NCBI GenBank assembly: GCA_050633205.1
Contig: JBOEGA010000007.1
Location: forward strand, 1 to 52,382
Direction: 5' to 3'
Length of the DNA stretch: 52,382 nt
DNA from: CBDHHC01 sp050633205
GTDB lineage: Bacteria; Pseudomonadota; Alphaproteobacteria; Rhizobiales; CBDHHC01
Positions 33,764 to 43,700 of this stretch are shown piece by piece. The translations under genes were made by a program, and so were the position numbers. Positions within the stretch are counted from its first letter, which is position 1. Every line of letters begins with the position of its first letter. A model generated the notes under the pieces. The model saw only the letters and a list, made by a program, of their open reading frames with translations. It was not told where the DNA came from and searched no databases.

Positions 33764-34276
33764 TTATTTAAGCCTCATTGGTAACCCTGAAACAGTCATA
33801 TAAACCTCGTCGGCGATTGCAGCGATAGACTGGTTTGTCATACCTGCCAGATCCCTGAACTTTCTGGCCAGAGCATTTTCAGGAACAATTCCCATGCCCA
33901 CTTCGTTGGTAACCATTATAACCGGGTTTTGCTGCCTGCTTAGAACATCTATAAGTTGTAATATTTCAGACTTAACATCGTGTTCCGCAAGCAGGAGATT
34001 TGTAACCCATAAGGTTATACAGTCCACCAGCCTCAGCCCATGCTCTTCCTTATCACTTGAAATCAATGCTCCACAGAGATCCATTGGCTCCTCAATAAGC
34101 TGCCAGTTCCCGATTTCACGCCGTTCTTTATGCGCATTTATGCGTTCCTGCATCTCATTGTCAAACGCCTGTGCAGTAGCGATATAGGTTAACGCTGAAC
34201 TTATTTCCTGGGCCTTCTGCTCCGCAAAGCTGCTTTTTCCGGACCTTGCGCCACCGGTTACCAGTATATTTCTCAT
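33764..34276 (-). CDS. cobU: Adenosylcobinamide kinase/GTP transferase
   Basis: 170 residues (CobP in P. denitrificans naming). The P-loop is TGGARSGKSSFAE. TYIATAQAFDNEMQERINAHKERR contains the guanylylated His, and VTNEVGMGIVPENALARKFRD is the third signature. It phosphorylates adenosylcobinamide and transfers GMP from GTP. First gene of the minus-strand cobU-cobT-cobS unit; divergent from the phosphatase gene across 141 bases. Confidence 0.97.
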   Translation of the reverse strand: MRNILVTGGARSGKSSFAEQKAQEISSALTYIATAQAFDNEMQERINAHKERREIGNWQLIEEPMDLCGALISSDKEEHGLRLVDCITLWVTNLLLAEHDVKSEILQLIDVLSRQQNPVIMVTNEVGMGIVPENALARKFRDLAGMTNQSIAAIADEVYMTVSGLPMRLK

Positions 34277-34417
34277 GGTTTCTTTGACTTTCCGAGGGGC
34301 CTGATAAAAACTATTACTTCAGTCGGGCAAACCTATCGTTATTTCAGTTGCAAATCTAGTCACATCAATGATATCAACGGTATAAGTATATGAAGTTGCA
34401 AAGAACTGCCTAAAAGT

Positions 34418-34999
34418 ATGAAAAACGGCCATTCCACAGAAATATTGCTCATTCGTCATGCCAGAATTGTAGAAGCGGGTCGTCTGATTGGCAAAAGTGA
34501 TGCTGACTGTGAAAGACCTGACGATAAAACAAAGTCCCTAATTCGTAGTGCTGTCGGAGAGTTTGACCAATTATACTGCAGCCCGGCAAAACGCTGCCAA
34601 CACACCACTCAGACACTTTTCCCCGATACAGAAATAAATACGGACGCCCGCCTTTGGGAACAGAATTTTGGTGACTGGGAGATGATGCCACTTGGCGATC
34701 TTCCTGATATCGGTGAGCTGTCAACGAAAGAACTTTCCCTCCACACTCCCCCCAATGGTGAAAGCTTTATGGATGTTTACAACAGGGTTGTTCCCGTCAT
34801 TATTGAAGCTGCAGCAACAGCAAAAAAATCCATTTTTGTCGTACATGCTGGTGTGATCAGGGCCCTGCTGGGTAAAGCTCTTTCAACCCCGGAACAGGGC
34901 CTGCTCTTTAATATTTCAAATCTATCCATGACATCCATAAGCTGTTTTGGAAAAGACAGCTGGTCGATTAATTACGTCAACAGATTGGTTTCGGTTTAA
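34418..34999 (+). CDS. cobC: Histidine phosphatase, likely alpha-ribazole phosphatase
   Basis: 193 residues of the phosphoglycerate-mutase-like superfamily: LLIRHAR carries the phospho-accepting His (RHA instead of RHG), CSPAKRC the second Arg, LWEQNFGDWE the acid Glu, and VVHAGVIRALL the second His. In this cobalamin context it most likely removes the 5'-phosphate from alpha-ribazole phosphate or adenosylcobalamin phosphate. It is three bases upstream of cbiB. The symbol follows the enterobacterial name. Confidence 0.85.
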   Translation: MKNGHSTEILLIRHARIVEAGRLIGKSDADCERPDDKTKSLIRSAVGEFDQLYCSPAKRCQHTTQTLFPDTEINTDARLWEQNFGDWEMMPLGDLPDIGELSTKELSLHTPPNGESFMDVYNRVVPVIIEAAATAKKSIFVVHAGVIRALLGKALSTPEQGLLFNISNLSMTSISCFGKDSWSINYVNRLVSV

Positions 35000-35002
35000 G
35001 AG

Positions 35003-35953
35003 ATGGAATTCTTTTGGGCAACCGGAATTGCTCTGATCATAGACTCCCTGATTGGATGGCCGGGCAAACTATATACCCTTATAGGCCACCCCGTTACCTG
35101 GATTGGTACGATCATTTCAACAGGCGAAAAATTTTTCAATAAAGGCTCGGACAGAAACCGGTTTACTGGCGGTACTTTTTTAACATTAGCACTGACTGGC
35201 CTCGTCATAATCCTGTGTTATCTGCTTACCCGGCTTTGCCTTCCTGATAATTTCTTTGGAACCCTGGCCCTGGCAATACTCATATGGCCATGGCTATCGG
35301 TACGCTCGCTTTATATACATGTTGCAGATGTCGCCAAACCACTTGAAGCTGGTGAGATTGAGAATGCCAGAAAAGCAGTATCTATGATTGTTGGCAGAAA
35401 AACTGATAGTCTGGATGAGGCAGGCATATCGAGAGCAAGCATAGAAAGTCTGGCAGAAAATACATCAGACGGAATATTTGCTCCGGTATTCTGGGCCCTG
35501 TTATTTGGTTTACCCGGAGTTGCGGCTTATAAAACATTGAATACATTCGATTCAATGATTGGCTACAGAAATAAAAGATACGAATATTTTGGCAAATTTG
35601 CTGCAAAAACTGACGATGTCATAAATTATTTTCCAGCCAGAATATGTTCATTATATTTTGCCCTCCTGTCAGGTAAGCCGGTTTCAGTTATGAAATCCGT
35701 CCTTAAGGAAGCCAGACAACACAGATCTCCAAACGCAGGCTGGCCGGAAGCTGCAATGGCTTATGCCATGCATATTAGATTGAGCGGCCCAAGAATTTAT
35801 GATAATTCAGTCACCGATGATAAATGGGTGAACGGCACTGCACCAGACCCACTGGGAATTGATATTTCACGATGTCTGAGATTTTATTCCCTATCTATTG
35901 TTATGTTGATTGTATCAATTTTCGTTCCGGTTTTCATTTTGAGGTTTATTTAG
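35003..35953 (+). CDS. cbiB: Adenosylcobinamide-phosphate synthase
   Basis: 316 residues, integral membrane (CobD in P. denitrificans naming). Diagnostic text: HPVTWIGTIIS, VGRKTDSLDEAGISRASIES, LAENTSDGIFAPVFWALLFG and RSPNAGWPEAAMAYAM. It attaches (R)-1-amino-2-propanol phosphate to adenosylcobyric acid. It lies between the phosphatase and the threonine-phosphate decarboxylase, which makes its substrate, with gaps of three bases on each side. Confidence 0.96.
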   Translation: MEFFWATGIALIIDSLIGWPGKLYTLIGHPVTWIGTIISTGEKFFNKGSDRNRFTGGTFLTLALTGLVIILCYLLTRLCLPDNFFGTLALAILIWPWLSVRSLYIHVADVAKPLEAGEIENARKAVSMIVGRKTDSLDEAGISRASIESLAENTSDGIFAPVFWALLFGLPGVAAYKTLNTFDSMIGYRNKRYEYFGKFAAKTDDVINYFPARICSLYFALLSGKPVSVMKSVLKEARQHRSPNAGWPEAAMAYAMHIRLSGPRIYDNSVTDDKWVNGTAPDPLGIDISRCLRFYSLSIVMLIVSIFVPVFILRFI

Positions 35954-35956
35954 TTT

Positions 35957-36928
35957 ATGATTGACCACGGTGGTAACCTGGATGATGCGATAAAAAACTT
36001 TGGTGGGAATTTTGAAGACTGGATAGATCTTTCAACGGGCATAAATCCTGTTGCCTATCCTGTGCTGGAAATACCTGAACACACCTTCACAGACCTGCCC
36101 AGGCGAAGAGATCTGGATGACCTGATTAATATTGCCAGGAAATATTACAAAAATACAGAACAACCAATAACCGCAGTCGCCGGCGCACAGACTGCCATCC
36201 AGCAACTGCCCCTGCTGTTCAGCAGAAAAGGCACCTTAAAAGTTCTCTCTCCAACCTATAATGAATATGAAAATGTGTTCTCAAATGCCGGATGGAATAC
36301 AGAAAAAATACATATGCCGGAGGACCTGAAAGGAGCCGACTGTGCAGTCGTGGTAAACCCCAATAACCCGACCGGAAAACTGGTGTCCCCAGAAGAATTG
36401 ATAAGCCTTGCCAGAAATGTCGAGTGCCTTGTTATCGATGAAAGTTTTATGGACACTGTTGAGAAATCCTCAATAGCAGAACTGACAGAACAGGATAACA
36501 TTCTTATTCTCAGGTCATTTGGTAAATTTTTTGGCCTCGCTGGCATAAGACTTGGTTTTGCGATCGGCAGCGAAAGATATATTTCTGCTTTAAAACAACT
36601 GAATGGCCCCTGGCCGGTTTCCGGGCTGGCTATCCATATTGGCAAAACAGCACTGGCAGACAGAGACTGGGTAAAACAGAGCATACACAGGCTGGATAAG
36701 GGGCGCGATAAATTGGATCAGTTATGTACTGGAGTGGGATGGAACCTCATTGGCGGCACCTCACTCTTCAGGCTGTACGAAGTTGACAATGCAGGTGCTG
36801 CGCAAGAAAGGCTCGCTGAATCATATATCTGGTCCCGGATTTTCCCCTGGTCAGACACATGGATCAGACTTGGCTTACCCGGGTTACAAAATGAGTGGAA
36901 ACGTTTTGAGAATGCCCTGAACATATAG
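35957..36928 (+). CDS. cobD: Threonine-phosphate decarboxylase (PLP)
   Basis: 323 residues (CobC in P. denitrificans naming), aminotransferase class I/II fold. DHGGNLDDA and IDLSTGINP open the protein, VVNPNNPTG binds PLP, VIDESFMD holds the PLP-ring Asp, and RSFGKFFGLAGIRLG carries the Schiff-base Lys. It converts L-threonine phosphate to aminopropanol phosphate for cbiB, encoded just upstream. Last gene of its unit, convergent with cobQ after 29 bases; no clear terminator there. Confidence 0.94.
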   Translation: MIDHGGNLDDAIKNFGGNFEDWIDLSTGINPVAYPVLEIPEHTFTDLPRRRDLDDLINIARKYYKNTEQPITAVAGAQTAIQQLPLLFSRKGTLKVLSPTYNEYENVFSNAGWNTEKIHMPEDLKGADCAVVVNPNNPTGKLVSPEELISLARNVECLVIDESFMDTVEKSSIAELTEQDNILILRSFGKFFGLAGIRLGFAIGSERYISALKQLNGPWPVSGLAIHIGKTALADRDWVKQSIHRLDKGRDKLDQLCTGVGWNLIGGTSLFRLYEVDNAGAAQERLAESYIWSRIFPWSDTWIRLGLPGLQNEWKRFENALNI

Positions 36929-36957
36929 AGATCAGGAGACAGATACCCCATTATTTG

Positions 36958-38412
36958 TCAGATCGAACTATTTGCAATTTTTATCATCGCATCAACATCC
37001 AGATGCTCTTCAATATGATCAGCCAGTAAATCCAGTGTTTCTTCAACCTTCTGATTGTAGATTATGCCGGAACCAGTAGCGCCAAAAGATTCCAGAAAAG
37101 CCTTCCTGAAGCCGTCGCTGCTAAATATGCCATGAAAATAAGTACCGGCAACTTTACCACTCTCTGAAACAGCCCCCTCCCCAAGCTCGCCATCAATCAT
37201 ATATGGTCTGGCGCGGTCCGGGCCATCAGTTCGCCCGATATGAATTTCATACCCCTTTACTTCTGCACCGGATTGAACATGAATAGCACTTTTTAATGTC
37301 AGGCTTTTATCCTGAGTCATCACTGTATCCGTATTCAACAGCCCAAGCCCCTCATAACAGCCAGACTGCCCCTCTATTCCCTCCGGATCACTAATAGTTT
37401 TACCAAGCATCTGATACCCGCCACAAAGACCAAGCACATGGCCTCCACGCCTGACATGGGCATGAATATCAATATCCCATCCCTGATCCCGCAGAAACTG
37501 TAAATCAGATATCGTGGATTTTGTACCAGGAATGATTACAAGGTCAGTTTCAGCCGGTATGAATTCCCCGGCACGAACCATCCTCAAATCAATTTCCTCC
37601 TCCATGGAAAGAGGATCCAGATCATCAAAATTAGCAATTCTGGACAGTCTCAGACAGGCAATCTTCAGCTTTCCTCCGGTTTTTCTGAATGAAAGATCAA
37701 GGGCATCTTCTGCCGGAAGTGCATTTGCCTGAGCAAACCAGGGCAGAACACCGAGACCGGACCAGCCTGTTTTCTCTCTGATCAGGTCATATCCACCATC
37801 AAACAACCTCACATCACCTCTGAATTTATTGATTAGAAAAGCTTTTATCAGCCTCTCATCATTAAGATCCAGAACCGCTTTCGTGCCAATCATCTGAGCA
37901 ATAACGCCGCCGCGATCGATATCCCCCACCAGAATAACCGGAACTCTCGCTGCTTCGGCAAAACCCATATTTGCAATATCACCTTTTCGCAGATTGACTT
38001 CAGCAGGCGACCCTGCCCCCTCCACGACAACTATGTCGCAGGCAGATTTCAACCGCTCAAAACTCTCAAGTACAGATGGTAATAACTGCTGCTTCACGCT
38101 GCCATATTCATTAGCGGCAACAGTCATTTTATGTCGCCCGCACAAAATGACCTGAGTACGCCGTTCTGCCTCAGGTTTCAGCAGAACCGGATTCATATCA
38201 TTTATTGGAGCAGCCCCACATGCCAGCGCCTGAAACGCTTGTGCCCGTCCTATTTCACCACCATCGACTGTAACCGCTGCATTATTGGACATATTTTGCG
38301 GTTTAAATGGCAGGGGAGTTACCCCCCTGTTTTTTAAGGCTCGGCATATCCCCGCCACCAGCAAAGATTTGCCAACATTGGAACCGGTACCCTGAAGCAT
38401 GAGTGCAGTCAT
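36958..38412 (-). CDS. cobQ: Cobyric acid synthase
   Basis: 484 residues. An N-terminal ATP-dependent amidoligase part with P-loop GTGSNVGKS, FKPQNMSNNA and VVEGAGSPAEVNLR, and a C-terminal glutamine amidotransferase with the nucleophile Cys in LGLCGGYQMLG and the late His in GTYFHGIF. It amidates four side chains of adenosylcobyrinic diamide. It follows cobO on the minus strand by 70 bases. Confidence 0.97.
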   Translation of the reverse strand: MTALMLQGTGSNVGKSLLVAGICRALKNRGVTPLPFKPQNMSNNAAVTVDGGEIGRAQAFQALACGAAPINDMNPVLLKPEAERRTQVILCGRHKMTVAANEYGSVKQQLLPSVLESFERLKSACDIVVVEGAGSPAEVNLRKGDIANMGFAEAARVPVILVGDIDRGGVIAQMIGTKAVLDLNDERLIKAFLINKFRGDVRLFDGGYDLIREKTGWSGLGVLPWFAQANALPAEDALDLSFRKTGGKLKIACLRLSRIANFDDLDPLSMEEEIDLRMVRAGEFIPAETDLVIIPGTKSTISDLQFLRDQGWDIDIHAHVRRGGHVLGLCGGYQMLGKTISDPEGIEGQSGCYEGLGLLNTDTVMTQDKSLTLKSAIHVQSGAEVKGYEIHIGRTDGPDRARPYMIDGELGEGAVSESGKVAGTYFHGIFSSDGFRKAFLESFGATGSGIIYNQKVEETLDLLADHIEEHLDVDAMIKIANSSI

Positions 38413-38482
38413 AAGCTATTGAAAAACATCTGTATTAAAAGTTTGCAAGGTCCGGTGTGACGTCAGTTAAAGAATTAAGCTT

Positions 38483-39103
38483 TTAAAACTCAACACCTTT
38501 CTGTCCTTTTATTCCGGATTTGAAGGGGTGTTTGACCAGCGTCATTTCTGTCACCAGATCAGCGATTTCGATCAGTTCATCAGGTGCATTTCTTCCGGTT
38601 AAAACCACATGCGTCATTTCCGGTTTTTCGTTCAGAAGAAAGTCCTTTACTTCCTGCACATCAATATAGGCATAACGCAAAGCAATGTTGATCTCATCCA
38701 GTAAAACCATGTCAATATTCGGATCCAGGATCAGCTCTTTGGACTTCTCCCAGGCTTTCGCCGCAGCCTCTATATCCTTCTGCTTGTCCTGTGTTTCCCA
38801 GGTAAAGCCTTCCCCCATGGCATAGAATTGACACAAGTCGCCAAATTGAGCTTCAATCAGTGTACGTTCACCCGTTGACCAGGCACCCTTGATATACTGA
38901 ACCACAGCAGAAGGAATTTTGTGAGCAATACATCGCAAAATCATCCCGAAACCAGCTGAACTTTTGCCCTTACCCTTACCGGTATTGATGATAATGAGAC
39001 CTTTCGCTTCGCTTTTCTGCTCTATCATTCGGTCCCGTGCAGCCTTTATCTTGGCCATTTTCTGGGAGTGGCGTTGCGCCTCTTCATTGGTTATGTTATC
39101 CAT
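38483..39103 (-). CDS. cobO: Cob(I)yrinic acid a,c-diamide adenosyltransferase
   Basis: 206 residues. The variant P-loop NTGKGKGKSSAGFG, then VVQYIKGAWSTGER, DMVLLDEINIAL and VLTGRNAPDELIEIADLVTEM are the CobO/BtuR signature. It adds the adenosyl group to Co(I). ATG 39103 follows GAGGG by five bases; the frame runs to 39172 but the added residues are not family-like. First gene of the minus cobO-cobQ unit. Confidence 0.97.
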   Translation of the reverse strand: MDNITNEEAQRHSQKMAKIKAARDRMIEQKSEAKGLIIINTGKGKGKSSAGFGMILRCIAHKIPSAVVQYIKGAWSTGERTLIEAQFGDLCQFYAMGEGFTWETQDKQKDIEAAAKAWEKSKELILDPNIDMVLLDEINIALRYAYIDVQEVKDFLLNEKPEMTHVVLTGRNAPDELIEIADLVTEMTLVKHPFKSGIKGQKGVEF

Positions 39104-39344
39104 GGTGCCCTCGTGAAATTGCATGGTGGACAGGAGTATATCTTTCTGCCTGTGCGTGTCCATAAATATCATTCAAGCGGCTGTCTGTCATTAGACAATG
39201 CTGATATTACATGGATAAACCCGGTCGGCTATAAGACGTACAGGCGACTGTACAGGATCAATTGGCTGAATTCGAAAACTTTCCTGAATATCAGTTCTTT
39301 AATGAATTGACTAACAAAACAAAAATAAGGCTGATGAACTCTCA
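39104..39344. promoter_or_regulatory. Divergent control region of the two largest cob units
   Basis: 240 bases between cobO (minus) and the DUF1636-cobW-cobN unit (plus). I looked for the B12-box and paired elements of a cobalamin riboswitch on both strands and found none. GTACAG-4-CTGTAC (39238-39253) is a perfect short inverted repeat that could be a protein-binding site. Confidence 0.4.
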
Positions 39345-39722
39345 ATGTCTGAAAAACATCTGACTACAGTAATCGTTTGCACCACCTGTCGAATGACAGA
39401 CACTTCAGGCACAGAAAGATCAGACGGCGACAAACTGCTCGAACAGTTGTCAAACGCTGAGCTTCCATCCGAAGTTGAAGTAAAGGGTGTTGAATGTTTA
39501 TCTGCTTGCTCAAATAGCTGCTGTTTGGTAGTTACGGGTGGCGATAACAGATGGTCCTACGTATATGGCAATCTTGACCCCGCTTTGCACGCAGAAGAAG
39601 TGCTGAACGGCATCAGGGCATACTCTGAAACAGAAGACGGAATTGTGCCCTGGCGACAACGCCCAACTGTCTTTAAAAAGCAATCGATTGCTCGAATCCC
39701 ACCCCGGAGTCATATGGAATGA
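39345..39722 (+). CDS. DUF1636 thioredoxin-like ferredoxin, cobalamin cluster
   Basis: 125 residues with Cys12-x2-Cys15 and Cys51, Cys55, Cys59/Cys60 (VCTTCR and ECLSACSNSCC), the layout of DUF1636 and of thioredoxin-fold [2Fe-2S] ferredoxins. DUF1636 genes habitually neighbour cobW and cobN in alphaproteobacteria (family knowledge). A role in cobalt handling or electron supply for chelation is inferred. It ends in ATGA overlap with cobW, so the two are translationally coupled. Confidence 0.85.
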   Translation: MSEKHLTTVIVCTTCRMTDTSGTERSDGDKLLEQLSNAELPSEVEVKGVECLSACSNSCCLVVTGGDNRWSYVYGNLDPALHAEEVLNGIRAYSETEDGIVPWRQRPTVFKKQSIARIPPRSHME

Positions 39723-40753
39723 ATCAATTAGAAAAAACCCCGGTCACCATCATTACAGGCTTTCTTGGATCAGGAAAAACCACGCTTATCAGGCATTTAT
39801 TAGAGAATGCAAATGGCAAAAGACTGGCAGTCATCGTCAATGAATTCGGTTCTGTTGGTGTGGATGGTGAAATTTTAAAACAGTGCGGCGATGAAAATTG
39901 CCCGGCTGAAAATATCGTTGAGCTGGCCAATGGATGTATTTGTTGCACAGTTGCAGATGACTTCATTCCGACAATTGAGGCCCTGATGGGTTTACCCCGG
40001 CGCCCGGATCATATTCTGATCGAAACCTCGGGACTGGCTCTGCCAAAACCATTGCTAAAAGCATTTGACTGGCCTGCAATCAGGTCACAAATTACAGTTG
40101 ATGGGGTCGTCGCAGTAGCAGATGCCGAGGCTGTATCCAGTGGTCGCTACGCGAGCAATGTTGAAGCTGTAAATCAGCAGCGTCTGGCAGATGACAGCCT
40201 TGATCATGAAAGCCCGCTCTCCGAAGTATTTGGCGATCAGATAGCCTGCGCCGATATTGTACTGCTTTCAAAAGCAGATATTGTCGATGCAGAAACGATT
40301 GAAAAGGCCAGCCGGATTATTCTGGACCATGCACCCAGAAAATTACCAGTACTTCCGGTCACTGAGGGTAAAATTGATCCAAGAGTTGTGCTCGATCTTG
40401 ATGCCGCAGCCGAAGATGACCTCAACAACCGCCCCTCTCACCATGATGGCGAACATGACCATGAACACGATGATTTCGATACCATCGTAATTGACATGGA
40501 TGAAATTGAAGATGTCCAGGACCTTGAAGCCCGCGTCAAAAGACTTGCCAGTGAGTTGGATGTTCTGAGAGTAAAAGGCTATGTGAGTGTCAGGGGTAAG
40601 CCTTTGAAATATCTCGTACAGGCCGTTGGCGAGCGTGTTCGTACTCAATATGCAGATCTTTGGGGCAATGAACAGAGAAAAGGTGCACTGGTTGTAATTG
40701 GTGAGCACCATCATATTGATGCCGACAAAATAAAAGCAATTTTGTGTAACTAG
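39719..40753 (+). CDS. cobW: CobW GTPase, putative cobalt chaperone
   Basis: 344 residues, G3E/COG0523 GTPase: P-loop GFLGSGKTT (14-22), VNEFGSVGVD, the metal site NGCICCTV (CxCC), ETSGLALP and LLSKADIVD. A His/Asp-rich stretch (HHDGEHDHEHDDF) lies before the C-terminal CobW_C domain (VKGYVSVRGKPLKYLVQAVG). It probably delivers Co2+ to the CobN chelatase. Coupled to DUF1636 upstream, and four bases before cobN. Confidence 0.96.
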   Translation: MNQLEKTPVTIITGFLGSGKTTLIRHLLENANGKRLAVIVNEFGSVGVDGEILKQCGDENCPAENIVELANGCICCTVADDFIPTIEALMGLPRRPDHILIETSGLALPKPLLKAFDWPAIRSQITVDGVVAVADAEAVSSGRYASNVEAVNQQRLADDSLDHESPLSEVFGDQIACADIVLLSKADIVDAETIEKASRIILDHAPRKLPVLPVTEGKIDPRVVLDLDAAAEDDLNNRPSHHDGEHDHEHDDFDTIVIDMDEIEDVQDLEARVKRLASELDVLRVKGYVSVRGKPLKYLVQAVGERVRTQYADLWGNEQRKGALVVIGEHHHIDADKIKAILCN

Positions 40754-40757
40754 TAAA

Positions 40758-43700
40758 ATGCATGTAATTTTTAGACAAAATTACGGATTAGAAGAAACAG
40801 CAGCACCGTTTGATCTCGAGCAGGATCCGGCAGATCTGGTGTTCCTTTCCTTTTCTGATAGTGATTTAGGTGCATTTGAAGCAGGATGGCATCGGGCCGA
40901 TGGCTCCCTGCCCTCTTTACGGCTGGCAAATCTTGTTGCTTTAAAACATCCGGTATCGGTTGATACCTATATCGAAAAAACACTGGAAAAAGCTTCCGGT
41001 ATTCTTATTCGATTGATTGGTGGTGAGCAATATTGGGCTTATGGGCTTGAGCAGGTTCACCTGCTTGCCCGGAAAAACAATATTGCACTCGCAGTTCTTT
41101 CTGCAGACGGTAGTGAGGACCCGCGACTTCAGGAAATGTCTACTCTGCCGGTTTCTACACTGAGGCAATTGTCAAAGCTCTGCAATCAGGGTGGTGCCGT
41201 CGCTGCACAGGCAGCACTTGCGCAAATGGCTTTGGCTTCAGGTTTTGAAGCATCACCAGTGCTCGGGCAGAAAACAGTTCCTGAATTTGGCTGGTATGAT
41301 CCCCAGTCCGGTCCGGTTGACACATTAACAATCAACACAAAAACAGAAACCCCTTTGATTTTCGTGGTTTTTTACAGAAGTTATCTGACCGCAGCAGATA
41401 CCAGACCAGTCGATGAAATGATCCATGCATTACGTAGAAAAGGATTTAATGCATCCGGACTATTTACCTCCTCCCTAAAAACACAGGAAACTGCTGATTG
41501 GGTTTCACACCAGCTTGAGCGCTATAAGCCTGATGCGATAATTAATGCGACAGCATTTTCAGCAAAATCTGGAGAAACCGGCAGGTCACCATTAGACAGC
41601 GCCGGATGCCCCGTCTATCAGGTAACTCATTCCACATCCCGGAAGAAAGACTGGGAAACTTCTGAACGCGGACTTTCACCATCAGATCTTGCCATGAGTG
41701 TGGTTCTTCCAGAAGTTGATGGGCGACTTTATTCAGGTTTGGTCAGCTTCAAACAACCTTCCAGAAAAGACCCACACCTGCAGTTTTCCAGATTTTTTCA
41801 CAGCCCTGAAAGCGAACGCATTAACAGGATTGTTGATCGGGTCGGTGCGCGACTGGAATTAAACAGGACATCACCTGAAAACAGAAAACTCGCAATTATT
41901 TTATCGACTTACCCGGGCAAATCCCACCATATGGCCCATGCAATCGGATTGGATACCATTGCCTCTGTTGAACATCTTCTGTCAGAGCTCAAAAGCCGGG
42001 GATATACGACAGCAAACAGTACTCACCCAGATCAGAAACTGGAAGAAAGCCTGCAGGCCACAACGATATCCTGGCCAGTTAAGGCCTATGAAGATGCTCT
42101 GGAAAGATTACCTGCAGAGTTAAGAGAACAGCTTTTTGAAGCCCATGGCAGCATTAAAGATGATCCCCGTTGTAATGATAGTGTAATAGAATTCAGTGTT
42201 GTTAAGCATGGCAATATTCTGATTGCACTCCAGCCTGAAAGAGGCGCTTTCAGGCAGAAAGAAGACGAATATCACGATTTAACAAGACCACCCTGCCATT
42301 CCTATGTTGCCTTTTATTTATGGCTGCAGCAAAGCGGATTGAACGGGCTTGTCCATATGGGAACTCATGGAACTCTGGAATGGCTTCCAGGCAAATCAGT
42401 TGCCTTATCTGAAGAATGCTGGCCCGACTTTTTAGTTGGCAACCTGCCTGTTATTTATCCGTTTATTGTTAATGATCCTGGAGAAGCCGCACAAGCCAAA
42501 CGAAGAATTGGGGCTTTAACTCTGGGACACCTGCCTCCGCCCCTTGTTGCAAGCGAAATACCAGAGCAGTTATATGATCTGGAACGGCTGCTGGATGAAT
42601 ATTCCGTCGCAGATGGGCTGGACCCTGCCCGGCAGGAACGATTAATGGATGAAATTCTGGACCATTCGCAATCCAGCGGCGTAAGCAATGAACTGGGTCT
42701 TATCAACGATATGTCTGCTGCAGAGCAGATCACAAGAATTGATAAATTTGTCTGCGAAATAAAAGATAGTCGGTTTGGTGATGGTTTACATATCTATGGC
42801 ACCGGCGAATGCGGAGATGCCGAATTAGCCGGCCTGTTCAGGGCATTAGACGCAAAGCATGTAGAGGCTGGCCCCTCAGGCTCTCCAAATAGAGGTAAAA
42901 CTGATATTTTACCCAGTGGCCGAAATCTTTTCACTACTGATCCGCGCGCCGTTCCCAGCCGGGTAGCCCATGCTCAGGGAGTAAAACAGGCCGGGGAGTT
43001 TATTCGCAAATATCTACAGGATAACGGTGAATATCCTGACAATATGATGATAGATATCTGGGGCTCGGCAACCATGCGAACGGCTGGGGAGGATTTTGCA
43101 ATGGCAATGCATCTGGCTGGCGTCCAACCTGAGTGGAATAAAAATTCTGACAGAGTTGCAGGGTTTAATATTTTATCGCTTGAAGATCTGGGAAGACCGC
43201 GCGTCGGCGTCACTTTAAGAATGTCCGGCCTCTTTCGCGATGTCTTTCCGTCTCTTGGGGTAATGTTTGAACAGATAAGTGAAGCTTTATCGCATTTGAA
43301 CGAGGACCTGAGCGATAACCCTTATATACAGAAAGGTCCCAGAGTATTTGGTCCGGCACCGGGAAGCTATGGTGTTAACGTAGATGAATCCCATTCAGAT
43401 CTGTCTGAAGAAGCAAGAAATATTGCAGGAGAAGCATGGTTGCAGGGGTCTGAATGGAGCTTTGCTGCTTCCGGTGAAGCAACCCGGTCACGGGACTTTC
43501 TTGAAAAGCGCGTTCATGAGGCTGATGGCCTTATACATGCTCATGACCTGACTGAAACAGATATATTACAGGCTGGCGACTTTGCTGCTCATCAGGCAGG
43601 CTTTGCTGCTGCAAAAAAAAGGATGACTGGTTCAAAGCCTGACCTTTACCATATTGATACGACAAACATAGACCAACCTGTAGCCAGAACTGCCAGTGAA

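Noticed and set aside
34277..34417. Possible cobalamin riboswitch between cobU and the phosphatase gene
   Set aside because: No B12 box or paired core is visible. The region is only 141 bases and shared by two divergent leaders.
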